Source of the DNA: Evernia prunastri
Taxonomy: Eukaryota > Ascomycota > Lecanoromycetes > Lecanorales > Parmeliaceae
NCBI GenBank assembly: GCA_003184365.1
Contig: NKYR01000055.1
Span: forward strand, 124,001 to 188,000
Length of the DNA stretch: 64,000 bases
Direction of reading: 5' to 3'
The position numbers were made by a program, and so were the translations under genes. Numbering within the stretch: position 1 is the first letter of the stretch; every line of letters starts with the position of its first letter. This document shows, piece after piece, positions 11,300-21,693 of this stretch. The notes below the pieces were generated by a model. The model saw nothing but the letters and a program-made list of their open reading frames with translations, searched no databases and was not told the DNA's origin.

Positions 11300-11397
11300 A
11301 ACTGTTCTTTCTTTCTGTCTTTCTTTCTTTCTGTCTTTCTTTCTTTCTTTCTTTCTTCCTTTCTTTCTTTCTTTCTTTCTTTCCTTTCTTTCTTATA
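11300..11397. repeat. CTTT tetranucleotide microsatellite
   Basis: Nearly 100 bp of CTTT units with occasional CTGT and CCTT variants. The matching GAAA-rich stretch at 11160-11205 lies just upstream, so the two could pair as an imperfect hairpin. Confidence 0.9.
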
Positions 11398-12211
11398 TCG
11401 CCCCCTCAAACGGAACCTGAGTGCCGTGGGACGACAAAGGCCGATGCGGTGAAACAAGGGAAAAACCTCGATTGAGCGGCTTTGTATGCCGATTCTTAGA
11501 CTATTGAGGTTCTTTTCAGGACATTAACAAGGGCTTTCTTCTTTTCTTCTTTTCGAAGGAAAGGAAAGGAAAGGAAAGGAAAGGAAAGGAAGACGGAGCA
11601 ACGAATCTCAACCCGGCCCTGCATCTCGACGCCTGCCTGCCTGAGCGAAGGTGTGAGTCCCAGCACTCCCGTCTTCACGGTTGCGAACATTACACACACA
11701 CACCTATGGATATTCCTATCCCAGCGAGTTCCATCCCACGTTGTCGGCCACTTTGAGAATGAAATCGTGGCCGTCATCTTCCATTCTTTCCGTCGCGGGT
11801 AGAGGGGAGTCGGAGACCGGAAGGATCGGTGCCGAATGGAGCGCTTTGCCTGTGACGGAGCTACGGGGCTAGAAGGGGAGTCTGCGGTGAGTGTGCATGA
11901 ACATGGTATGCATCAGCCGCCACCGCGTGACTGATATTTTTGAGGGAATTCCTGCTCGTTGTTTGCCCGTCTTAGGCTCTTAGGGGTAAGTGGGCGCTCT
12001 GGCTCTGGCTCGCTGTGTATGTGGCCTGCGCTGTGAGGTCTGAATTGAGGGATGGCGCTGCATGGGGTTACGTTAGAGTGGGGATGAGAAGGGATTTGGT
12101 GTGTGCGAGGATGGGATGGATTGGGTGGGTCAAGAGAGTTGGATGAGACGCATGTCGTTCATGGAACAATCTTAGTCATGGATATATTATCTCATCCATG
12201 GATAGTACATC

Positions 12212-12957
12212 TATCCATAGATGATCGTATCATTCATGGTAGTGTAGTATACATCTCATGGGCAGAAATTTGACACCACTACATACCTTTCATAAATAAA
12301 GTTGAGTTTATCCACGGACTGCTTCTGAGTCTACTACTACCTCTTCTGCCCCCTTCTTATCATCAACTCATTATGCTGCTATCAAACCATGTCATTGCCC
12401 CTTGCTAGCAGCCCATCTCTCAGTTGGAAATTCCGTCGCTGTCGCTTACTCTCACAATAATGAGCATAATAGTCAGGTAGCTGTGCACGAATAGGAGCCC
12501 TTATTCTCGCGCGATAAGAAGAATGCGAAGACCCGTTTCTCGATGTGAAAGGGAACCCGAAGACTCTTTGTTTTGATAGCAGAAAGAGCCGGAATACCTC
12601 ATCTTTGGTGAATATCGATGATGATATGAGTCCGAAAGACTTCTTCTTTGATGGTAGCAGGAGCCGGAGTATTTTTGATCTCGGTCATTGAACCCGACAA
12701 GAAGAAGATATTGGGTGTTGTAGCTTCAGATGTGGCTGTCTGGGTGACTGCGGGGAAAGTGTGTAGAGCTTGAAATGGTGTGCTGCATCATGGCTTCGGT
12801 GGCTGTGTTGATGGCTGGTAAGTGCGTTGTGAGGGCCCAAGGGCAATATCCAGGGATGATTTATATCGTTCGTGGATATCGTGTGGTATGGATTGGACTT
12901 GTGTTCACGAGATGTATATTACACTATCATGAGTAACATAAGCATCCATGGATAACG
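12212..12957. mobile_element. Possible non-autonomous element with long imperfect inverted repeats
   Basis: The left arm at about 12212-12265 (TATCCATAGATG...AGTGTAGTATACATCTC) matches the reverse complement of about 12903-12957 (TATCCATGGATG...AGTGTAATATACATCTC). About three quarters of the roughly 54 positions are identical, and many of the differences are transitions. The arms are separated by about 640 bp with no open frame. This is the architecture of an old MITE or foldback element. No target duplication was established and the true ends are uncertain. Confidence 0.45.
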
Positions 12958-13418
12958 GTGATCCACTAATAGCATGCAACACATTACTCTTTTTCGATTC
13001 GTAAGCTCCTTTAAGCTTTGGACATGATATTTGTTTTCTCTTTCTTTCAAGGGGGGATACAAGAACAACGAGCGAGGCAGCAGGTTGAGCGGAGGTCTTG
13101 ACGTCGTATAAGCAGTGGAGATGCCAGTCTTTAGATCATGCAAAGGAGCTGTAAGATATTACTGGTGTATACCACCTTGTTTCTTGCCGTACCATACCAT
13201 TATTTCCACCGACGTTACTCTAAAGCAATTGTGCAGTGGGCTCAAGGGAAAATAACAAACCTCGCAGAAAAAAGAAACACCAAGCAGCGAACGGTACCAA
13301 CCACAGCGCATCCTCCGAGCAATCCAAATCCCCCAAACGTCCCGCGCTTCTAATTCAGCTGAAGCAATCTGAGGCACTGGCAAAGGCACAATCAGCAACC
13401 GCGCCATTACCCAAACAT

Positions 13419-14003
13419 CTACATGGGAACAAAGAGCCAACCCACCTGTGCCGGACCCAGCAGCAAACCGTAACAGACGTCCGCAAACAGCGGATGCCCG
13501 TTCGAATCCGGGTTCGTCGTCTCGTGGAACAGCGTGCACTCCGCGGGGAGGCCGTGCAGCGAGCCCCATGCCCCTTCGTGGGCCCGATGAAGTCGCGCTG
13601 CTCCTGCAGGTTCATGTTGCGGTCGAGGGTGTAGGAGAGGATTTCCATGGGGGGGGGTGTGCCGACGATCGATAGCTGGTCCTGGTTATAATTGATCACC
13701 GTGCTCATGCTATAGCCGGTGCCGTTCGAGTTGCAATTCTCACCGCTGTAGACGGTTATGTGTCGTGTTGGCGGACGGGAAGGCGGATGGTGTGGTGGTG
13801 TTTTGGCTGGCTGGGGCGGCGGTGGCGAGGGTGCCGGCGCTCAAGGCTAGGAGGATGGGGTTGAGGAGGTGGGCTTGAAGGGTTTTCGAGCGTTGGGGCA
13901 GATGAGGGTCTTGAGTGTTGTGGCTAGTGAATGGGGATGGGCTTTTGTCTGTCGAGGTTGAAAAGGGTCTCTTCGTGGTAAATGTAGGCAAGCTCCCTTG
14001 CAT
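13419..14003 (-). pseudogene. Frameshifted paralogue of the small secreted protein gene at 10477-10956
   Basis: Three reading frames carry successive parts of one protein. The first (14003 to about 13765) has a signal-peptide-like LLNPILLALSAGTLATAAPA and a Thr-rich spacer with NTT sequons. The second (about 13760-13570) reads TVYSGENCNSNG and then LSYTLDRNMNLQEQRDF, the counterpart of VSFMLGRDMLPNERLD in the intact gene. The third (about 13560-13419) reads GLPAECTLF and then ADVCYG, the counterpart of DPECALF and GGTCYTPG. At least two single-base frameshifts are therefore needed, both close to homopolymers (a run of C near 13654-13662 and GGGG runs near 13570). The C-terminal fourth cysteine is missing. 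Either a recent pseudogene or assembly error in GC-rich homopolymers. Confidence 0.7.
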
Positions 14004-14561
14004 TCTGCAGACAACGAGAAGATAGTATCCTTTCAGAGAGCTGTGTCTGTCTTCAATCCTGGTGTACGTTCTTCGTTGATGGAATCATTCGGCTGTTTCG
14101 TCGAGTTCATTCAGATGGTGGTGCGCAACAAAGAAACCCACGCACGATACAGGCGGGTCTTTATTGTTCCATAGCTAGCACCATTCAGCTTCCTGAAAGG
14201 AGCGATAAAGTAGCATTGTTCTGAAAGTATTAAGACGATTGAGAGAGTGACGTTGATTGTAATGGCAAGGTTGGTAGGCATGACTTCCTGCTCCTGATCC
14301 TTCTATAAGCATCCGTTGCTATAATAATGAAGCGCGATTATTCTGTTGTCTTTCTCCGAATATTCGCTCTCTCAATTAAAGGTCAAACACCACGGAAACA
14401 GCTCTCAGAAAGACTTATCCAGTGACTAAGTCACTAATCTTGCATTATAAAAGGTAAGAACAACCAGTCGCTGATTTGTCTCTAACTAAAGCCGGATTGA
14501 TGATCAGACCTTAGAACACCTGAAATACACAATTGTCCTAGCGATCCATGGTTTGTAGCAA
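14004..14561. other. Intergenic, no gene seen
   Basis: About 560 bp of mixed composition between two minus-strand genes, presumably the promoter of the secreted-protein paralogue and the 3' flank of the membrane-protein gene. Confidence 0.5.
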
Positions 14562-16507
14562 TCAGAAATGGGGAAATACTTGCGTCCAAGTTGGCGTATC
14601 GTAGGCAGCGGCTGGTAAGTCTCTAATGCTGATGAAAGCCTCAATAACGATGAATGCTCTTGCAAGAACAAGTGAGACTCCACACACGACAACCGGTACC
14701 CCTATCAGAATGTTCTGCCACCATTTACCTCCTCCATCCATCCAGTTCTCCCAGAAGGCGTTGAACGGGCCGAATGATTGAGCGAGGTAATTCAGAACGA
14801 TCCAAAGCCCGCCGCAGAAGCCAATATATAATGATGACGATCGCCAAAGCCACTGCTCGGCCTCGGTGGGGAAATGATCGTTCCATGCGCTGAGGTGGAC
14901 GGCTCCGTAGGCAAGACATGCTAGCCATAAAACCATGCCCACAACCAAGCCGCCAACATCGCGCAGAAGATCGTCGGAAGGCCAATTGCGGACACGGCGG
15001 ACTAAAAATTCTTCTGATTGGAAATGTAGGCATCGATCATGGAGATGTGAGTGAAATAGATGATGTTCTTTAATCGCAGGGTAGGTCTCGATGGCAGTAG
15101 TGGCTAAGGCCCATCTCCTAATGCACGTATCTGAGATGGAGCATCGAGCAAGGTCGATGCCTTTAACTCTTGGCCGTCTTTCGAAGAACGCCGTACTTGC
15201 TGCCTTGACAAGCCTTTTCGCTCTCAAATCTGTAAGACAAGTCTTTGCCGTAGGAATGAACCCTTGGGTGGAAAGCGGCCAGTCATTCATTTCTTCAACG
15301 TGGATCGACTCCTCGCCTTGAACAGGCTCATCCGAGGAGACTAGGCGAAAGTCTGTCATAGATGAGTATTCGCTGGACTCATCAATGGTGCTGGTATCCG
15401 GTATCTGGCTCGACTGGTGAAATGACATCGTATCCATCTTAGGGACTTTCGAGTATAGGTGCATAGATGCGAAGAGTGTCTTCACCGCTGTCTGCGACTC
15501 GATTGACTTCTTGTCAACCTCGCCGCTTAACTCACTGCTCATATACATGTAGGCACACAAAGGCTGGATCCAGTCGCCTTGTAGTAAGATAGGTTCCTTA
15601 GGGCCCAGGGGCTTATGCCACCACATAGTGTACAGAAGGAACGCGCACATCCTTTCGCAGATAGATAAGAATCGAGATCTCAAACAGACAAAGGGGTGGC
15701 CACTCACACATGAGCTATCGTATTCACTTCGAGCAGGGTTACGGGCAAGGCGGCAAAAAGGCGTCCTATGACTTGTACAAGCATACACGAAGCTTGGATG
15801 ATGACTAGAGCCTTAGCCACGTTTTTTGCTTTGCTTTTGTCCGTGATTTCCGCTTTGGGAACATTTGGTAGGTGACCACATCTTACTAAAAGTGCGACCC
15901 CACGAGCCGTGAGGGTGAGCCTTCTACAGCCAGTTGGAAGATACTGAGCCCCATCGTCGGTATTTTCAAAGGCGAATCCACCCGTTGAGGCAAAGAATGA
16001 ATGAGTCATGGTCCACCTGTGGGTTGAATTATCTGGAGCTACGATTCCTTCATCCTCGACATCGTATGGCCCTTTCCCACACTGGCCCCGTCTTTCTACC
16101 AGGTCGTTCAGAAGCTTTGCGGAACTCCATTGCCGCCAAGCAGTGAAGACCACGAGTTCGGGAGCATAAACACCGGCAATAATCCATCTAAGTTGAGCCA
16201 CAAGCGAGGTCAAAGCCGTCTATTTATTGCTTGGGACGTTGAGATGTAGAGCAGACCAAACACAGAGTATGAGGGTAAGAACACAAGAAATAATGAGTGA
16301 AAGGGTCCCACGCCCGTTTGGATCGCCAACGTACTGAACATATTGCGTTGGTTGGTGAACTTGTACGGACGCAGTATGCGATGGTGCTGGAATAGCGAGG
16401 GATTGCTGGACGAAAAATGCATATATAAGGAGGCTCGGGGAAGCTAGGAACATGATCGTAGGTATGAAATGACTAATACTCTCGCCAGCCGACTGGGTGT
16501 GGGACAC
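14562..16507 (-). pseudogene. Multi-spanning membrane protein of a widespread unnamed fungal family, one internal stop
   Basis: Two exons, 16507-15708 and 15651-14562 (donor GTGAGT, acceptor AAAG), join in phase across 630 codons. The sequence has the marks of an uncharacterised Pezizomycotina family: YVGDPNGRGTLSLIISCVLTL, then APELVVFTAWRQW, then LPVTLLEVNTIAHV joined by splicing to MCAFLLYTMWWHKP, and PLCAYMYMSS, ending in a GGLWIVLNYLAQSFGPFNAFW helix and DTPTWTQVFPHF. Codon 96 is TAG (16222-16220), between LHLNVPSNK and TALTSLVAQLRWII, where the family runs straight through. There is no intron that could remove it: the nearest GT...AG pair spans 18 nt. A CAG-to-TAG change would explain it. 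The rest of the frame is intact, so the lesion is recent, a read-through case or an error. Confidence 0.75.
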
Positions 16508-16920
16508 TGATACATCAATGTAGCTGCGTAAGATGCTGGTTCCTTGCTCTCATCTTGTATCATGGCAAGCTTGAGATTAATCCGAAGCCGTGGACGTCAA
16601 AATAGATACGGAGGAGTACCGCTTTGGGGCGCCATGGTTTAGGGAAGCGCCCCGAACCAAAGCGATAGGCCCATGTATTCTGGTCTCCATGGAGTTGTTT
16701 CATTTTCAGCCACTGTATGCTAATATAAGACTGTGTACATGATTCTATATGAGAAGAAAGCAAGATGTCCCTAAATCTAAATAAGCAAATGAGGAGAGCA
16801 GAAACAATACGAAAGTTACTAGCGCTGTACTCGGCGGCTACTTCCAGCCTCGGCGTGGGCTTCCCGGCTGGAAATACTTGAAAGAGCGACTTGGTATATA
16901 AGACTTGTATTTATACAGAC
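16508..16920. other. Divergent promoter region
   Basis: About 410 bp between the start of the membrane-protein gene (minus) and the Izh gene (plus). A TATATAAG box at about 16893-16900 lies only some 25 bp before the plus-strand ATG at 16921. No coding sequence is seen. Confidence 0.5.
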
Positions 16921-18268
16921 ATGGGTCTCAAAGAACGAAAGAAGTCTTCGGAGGTATGTGTGCCGAGTACCCATGCCAAGCCTGGAAAGATGAGTTCAAG
17001 AGAAGTAAGTATCTCTCCGTCGCTCTCCCAACAACGACTAACGACTAACGGTGGTATCTAAGACCAAAGGCCCAGATGATCTAATAAATTGGAGTGATTT
17101 GTGCAAGTCACCCCCCTGAATAGATATCTACATTTTCTAATGAAAGCCTCATCTATAGTGGCCTGGCAGAAGTGAATTTAGTCTCATGCTTCTCGGTTGC
17201 CGAAAGCAAACTGACCGTGCGGTCCAGGGACAATGAGTACATTCTCACCAGCTATCGGTGCGAACAGCAGAGACCACTCAGATGCAACATTAGCTAATAC
17301 TGCCTAGCCAAGCTTCGTTCTCGATTTCACGCTCATTCTGGAGCATATTCAGACTCCATAACGAAACACGTAAGTAATCATAAGCTATATCCCGAGAAGA
17401 GTAAGGATTTAACGTCCTAATTCGGACCACTACAGTCAATATCTGGACCCATTTACTTGGAGCTCTCATCTATTCTCTCATTCCTTTGGGCTCTTATCCA
17501 GAATTCAAGAAGCAGTATACTACGGCCGCCTTAGGAGACGTGCTCGTGCTTGGCGTCTTCTTTTCGGGCGTCACGGTTTGTTTTGCCTTCTCGACCTTGT
17601 AAGTCGCCATGCATGGAATATTGGAAAGGTCGCTGTAGTTGTAAGGTGCTAATCGACTCGTAGCCATCATGTATTTCAAAATCACAGTAAGGAAATATGG
17701 CAGCTCGGTCTCCAACTGGACCACCTAGGAATTCTACTAGTGATGTGGTCGTCCATGGTTCCCAGCAACTACTTTGGCTTCTATTGCTCCCCTCGGCTAC
17801 TTCACTTCTACATCACAATGGTCGTGTCTTCTGTGTCCTAACCCAAAATTCTCTGCTGACAGCGCTGTCTAGGCAACCGCGTCCGCTTTTGGTTGTGCAA
17901 TCATCACGACGAAGCCCAAATTCCGCAGCCCCACTTACCGTGTCACGCGGTCTCTCATGTTCGGCCTCCTCGGACTTTCAGCCTTTGTCCCCGTCGTCCA
18001 CGGTATCATCCTCAACGGCTGGGAAGTGCAAGACCAACGCATGGCCATCACTTACTTCGTGGGTCTCGGTCTCCTGAATGCGACGGGCACGGTCATATAT
18101 GCGGCGCGCGTTCCGGAAAAGTGGTACCCCAGGGCCTTCGATGTCTACGGCTCGAGTCATCAGATCATGCACGTGCTCGTGGCTTGTGGAGCTCTGTCTC
18201 ATGCTATAGGTCTTCTCAAGGCTTTCGACTATTGGAACGCACGAAAGAGTGTGGGGCTGGCTTGCTGA
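16921..18268 (+). CDS. ADIPOR/haemolysin-III (Izh/PAQR) family membrane protein
   Basis: Seven exons (16921-17004, 17063-17106, 17207-17257, 17308-17369, 17436-17598, 17664-17823, 17873-18268) add up to 320 codons in phase. Family signatures follow in order: RDNEYILTSYR, then FWSIFRLHNETLNIWTHLLGA, the membrane motif LDHLGILLVMWSSMVPSNYFGFY, and the final FDVYGSSHQIMHVLVACGALSHAIGL with the zinc-binding HQIxH pattern. Izh proteins are seven-helix membrane proteins linked to zinc and lipid homeostasis in yeast. Splice sites of the second intron (donor GTCACC) and sixth intron (GTGTCT or GTCGTG) are weak, so those borders are tentative. A TATA box 25 bp before the ATG raises the chance that translation starts at the in-frame ATG at 16990. 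The gene converges on the dehydrogenase gene. Confidence 0.85.
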
Positions 18269-18930
18269 TAAGTTGCTCTTTGTAAAGAGGAAAGATGACG
18301 CCGTTTATGAACCCGAAGATCCAATCCTAATGTATCACACTCTAGACCTACACTTGCAAAATGGGCTCTCGACATCTCAAGCCAGATGTAGCCGCCTCAC
18401 AGTACGCATCGCACCCTTCCATCGTGTGCATTTCTCAAACGACCTCGCAAAGCAAAACACCTCTGCGAAAGCAGCAGTGTGTGGATCCGAGGCCTGACTC
18501 TAACACTGAAGACCGTTTCTGTCGCTACGAGTAACCGAGTACTCGGCGGTAGTGATGTTTCTAGTGTCATGGTTTTACGGGTGAGAATAGGAGAGATGAG
18601 GATCAAGATGGAGGGTGTGAGGTTCTACGGCAGTGGAGGCGAGGCGATGTTTATATGGAAAGTCCTACTTCCGGCGACCCGGGCATTGTTCCTGGCGACT
18701 CAGGAATTGTGAGTTGATGAGAAGAGAGATGTGGTTTTGGGGAAGTTGCAGACGGGTTTGCGGCTTCGGTTGACTAAGATGAAGGTATGAGCAGAGGAGT
18801 GCGGATATGGTTTAATGGGGCAAGTCGAAGGTCAGGTAGAGCGATGTGGTTTGAGGAATGAGTGGGCTAGACAAGCTGCGATCATTCGCTTATATCAATA
18901 TCCTATATCGATTCTATCTATCCCCAATAT
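18269..18930. other. Convergent intergenic region
   Basis: About 660 bp between the 3' ends of the Izh gene (plus) and the dehydrogenase gene (minus). It holds no supportable gene, only the two 3' flanks. Confidence 0.6.
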
Positions 18931-20344
18931 CTATGACTTGTATGTTTTCAACGCCGGCGAGCCTGGCGCTGGCGGGTCCGAAAATCTCGTCTGCACAAAG
19001 ATCTTCTGCATATTATCCCCCCGCTTATCGAAGATCTTGTAAATTTCATCCATCTCTTCAACCTTGACACGGTGCGTTAGCATCTTGTAAGGGTCCGTCT
19101 TGCCATCCCGAATCATTTGAAGCAACTGCTCCCAGTATAGATGCACGGGGGCTTGTCCGTTGCCAATCAGGCGAATACCACGCTCCATGAGCGAGCCGAT
19201 GTTGAAGTGGTTGGTGAAGCCAACGTAGACACCCGTGATACCACAGCGGCCGTAATTCTTAACCGAAGTGATCATCTCGTTGACGATTTCAGAAGTGTCG
19301 GTCTCGGCGCCAACCATCATTTCGAAGCGGTGAGCCCAGCTTTTGGCGTACTCGCCAGCGACACACTCCAGCGCGACGTCGGGACCACCGTGTTCCATCT
19401 CCTTTAGTCGGGATGTGACGGTAGTGCCGCGAGGGAGGTCGGTGTAGTTGAGAAGCTCCAGCTTCGGCATCTTCTCTTTGCAAAAGTCTAGCCTCCATGC
19501 TCCGTTGCCGCCGTCGATCATGATGACTCTGCTTGCGCCGTTTGTGAAGCTCATCTCGGCACACATCTCTCCGATCGGTCCCGCACCCCAGATTGCAACG
19601 ACGTCGCCCTCTTTCACTCCGGTATCCACGACGCAGTTCCAGCTGGTAGCTAGAACATCAGACAGGTACAAGCCCTTCTCATCCGGTACGTCGTCTGGCA
19701 GCTTGAGTAGGTTGACATCTCCGAAAGGCACCCTGACGTATTCGGCTTGTCCACCGGCAAAGCCTCCGGTGAAATGACTGTATCCAAACATACCCGCTGT
19801 GCGTCCACCGTACATGGCGTTTTCAATGGTATTGCTATTCGTCCGCTCGCATTGGGATGACAGCTTCTTCTTGCAGTACATGCAATCTCCGCACGCAATC
19901 TGGAATGAGGCGACGACGCGTTGCCCGACTTCCAGTCCTTTGACGCCAGGACCCATGCTGTCCACTTTGCCGCAGAACTCATGACCAAGGATATCGCCTT
20001 TCTGAAGCTCAACGACGGCACCGTGTAGGAGGTGGAGGTCTGAGCCGCAGATGGTGGAGCCGGTGACCTTGAGAATGACGTCGCGGTCTTGGAGGACCTT
20101 AGGCTTTGGACATTCGACTGAGATCGGGATGTTAGTAATTGCACGGGAGAATGGGCGGAGTAGAAGAGCACGAACTCATCTGCACGTCGTTCTTGCCCAT
20201 CCAGGCGAGAGCCTTCATTGTTTCCGAGGGGTCTCCATACTTGGCACGGTCACGATCGGGGTTGGTGACGTCCTGAACTATGACTGCGTTATCACCATGG
20301 CCCATAGCCTTCTCAGCCAGGTTGGCGCCCTGTGACATTGCCAT
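18931..20344 (-). CDS. Zinc-dependent alcohol/formaldehyde-type dehydrogenase (MDR family)
   Basis: Two exons, 20344-20176 and 20117-18931 (donor GTTCGT, acceptor CTCAG, phase 1), encode 451 residues. The GroES-like domain shows the catalytic-zinc motif ICGSDLHLLHG and GHEFCGKVDSMG, and the structural-zinc cysteines CGDCMYCKKKLSSQCERT. The Rossmann domain carries IWGAGPIGEM with an acidic residue in MIDGGN, consistent with NAD(H). Length and an N-terminal extension of about 45 residues ahead of MKALAWMG fit the larger glutathione-independent formaldehyde-dehydrogenase-like branch rather than short alcohol dehydrogenases. The substrate cannot be fixed from sequence. No mitochondrial presequence is evident, so it is probably cytosolic. 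The donor is weak, but the spliced sequence is continuous with the family. Confidence 0.88.
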
Positions 20345-21693
20345 GTTGAGTATGTTTGTTGATGTGAGGCTTCGATTTGATTTGAGAAATGAATTGAGGT
20401 TGTACTCTAGAATGTGAGACTGTAGGAGGGGCTTCTAGGGTGAATACAGGTGGAGATGATGATCCTGGTGCCATAGTGGTATCTACGTCACTATCATGTC
20501 ATAGACAGGACCGGGAGTGTCTCCGGGACATCTAGCGCACGCTCCGAACCACGAAGTCGCCCGCGATGTTGCATGTTCTTGGGATAGAGAGAGACGTGGG
20601 AAACACTAGAGGGTAGAGAAGTGACGAGTAGGTATGATCTCATAAGGTCGCAGAGAGTCAGGTAGTTGTTGACTCGAGGGCCCGAGAGAGCGGCTCAAAC
20701 CACGCTCACCCAGCCGCCAAGCCTGCTGGCAGCTCCCGCTCAATCACGTGACATACCGGAACCGGCCTCACGGCATTAGCCTCATCCAGCGCAGTCACAC
20801 CCGAGCTCACCATTTTCGATCACCTATTCTTCTATGTCTATGCTAAGAACGGCTTTCACGACCTCGCTCAGCCGCTTCCTGAGCCGACAATTTTAGTCTA
20901 AGAAGGCGGGTTATACGTATGTCTGCCAGAGAGCGTATGACAGGCGAACATTATGATGATTGATGAAGGCGATCCGCATTCAATTTAACTGGATTGCTGC
21001 AACTCTACCGTGAAGTTTTAGGAGAGTGAGAAGGGCGGAGTATAGAGCAGTGACCGTGAAGCCTTATTGACACGCTTAGAACTCAAGCGTGTATTACATC
21101 ACAGCAAATTGCCAAACGCCACTGCCTCCTAAACTCTGGGATGTGCATCGAGCGCTGATCAGTCATCTCTACACAGAGAAGCTGCGGCCCGAAGTGATGC
21201 GTTCTATGGAAGTTGAAAATTTGCCAGTGTCGGGGCGGTGTAAGGTCTCTGGCTCAGCCTCCACAAACACCTCCGAATCGACAGACACGATGAGGTGACC
21301 TTACTCCAACATGCTCAAGCCGCGGAAAGACCGACTCACTTATTATGGTTCAGCTTAAGACCCTCTTTTTACAGTAACCCGAGTAGTCACAAGCCCATCA
21401 CCTAGCGGCTGCGAGAGCTGTTCAATGGTAAGATCCATATTCCAACAACAGACCAGACCAGAGCAACCCGAGCTGACGACGCGCTTCAACATCGCATAGT
21501 AAATATTAACATTCGAAATCGCAACCGTAATTACCTGAATTTTGGCCCAGGAATCTCACGACATCGAACTACCTAAGGAGTCCAAGAAGCTAATTAATGC
21601 TTTACTTTGGATGTCCTTCCCATAGAGATCATGACCCGCGGTACTCGTATCTAGAAATGATTTCGCGTGCACTCAATCCTTTCGTTTTACCTG
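20345..21693. other. Intergenic, no gene seen
   Basis: About 1.35 kb between two minus-strand genes. It includes the dehydrogenase promoter (just above 20345) and the 3' flank of the CorA-like gene. Open frames here are short and without motifs. Confidence 0.55.

Larger units (their letters stand above)
10957..13418. other. Repeat-rich non-coding interval
   Basis: About 2.5 kb between the two paralogous secreted-protein genes. It holds a CTTT/CTTTT microsatellite (11300-11397), a GGAAA repeat (11553-11590) and an inverted-repeat element (12212-12957). No coding frame is supportable. Two 40-50 bp segments near 12550 and 12635 are degenerate direct copies (AGACT...GATAGCAG...AGCCGGA). Confidence 0.6.
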
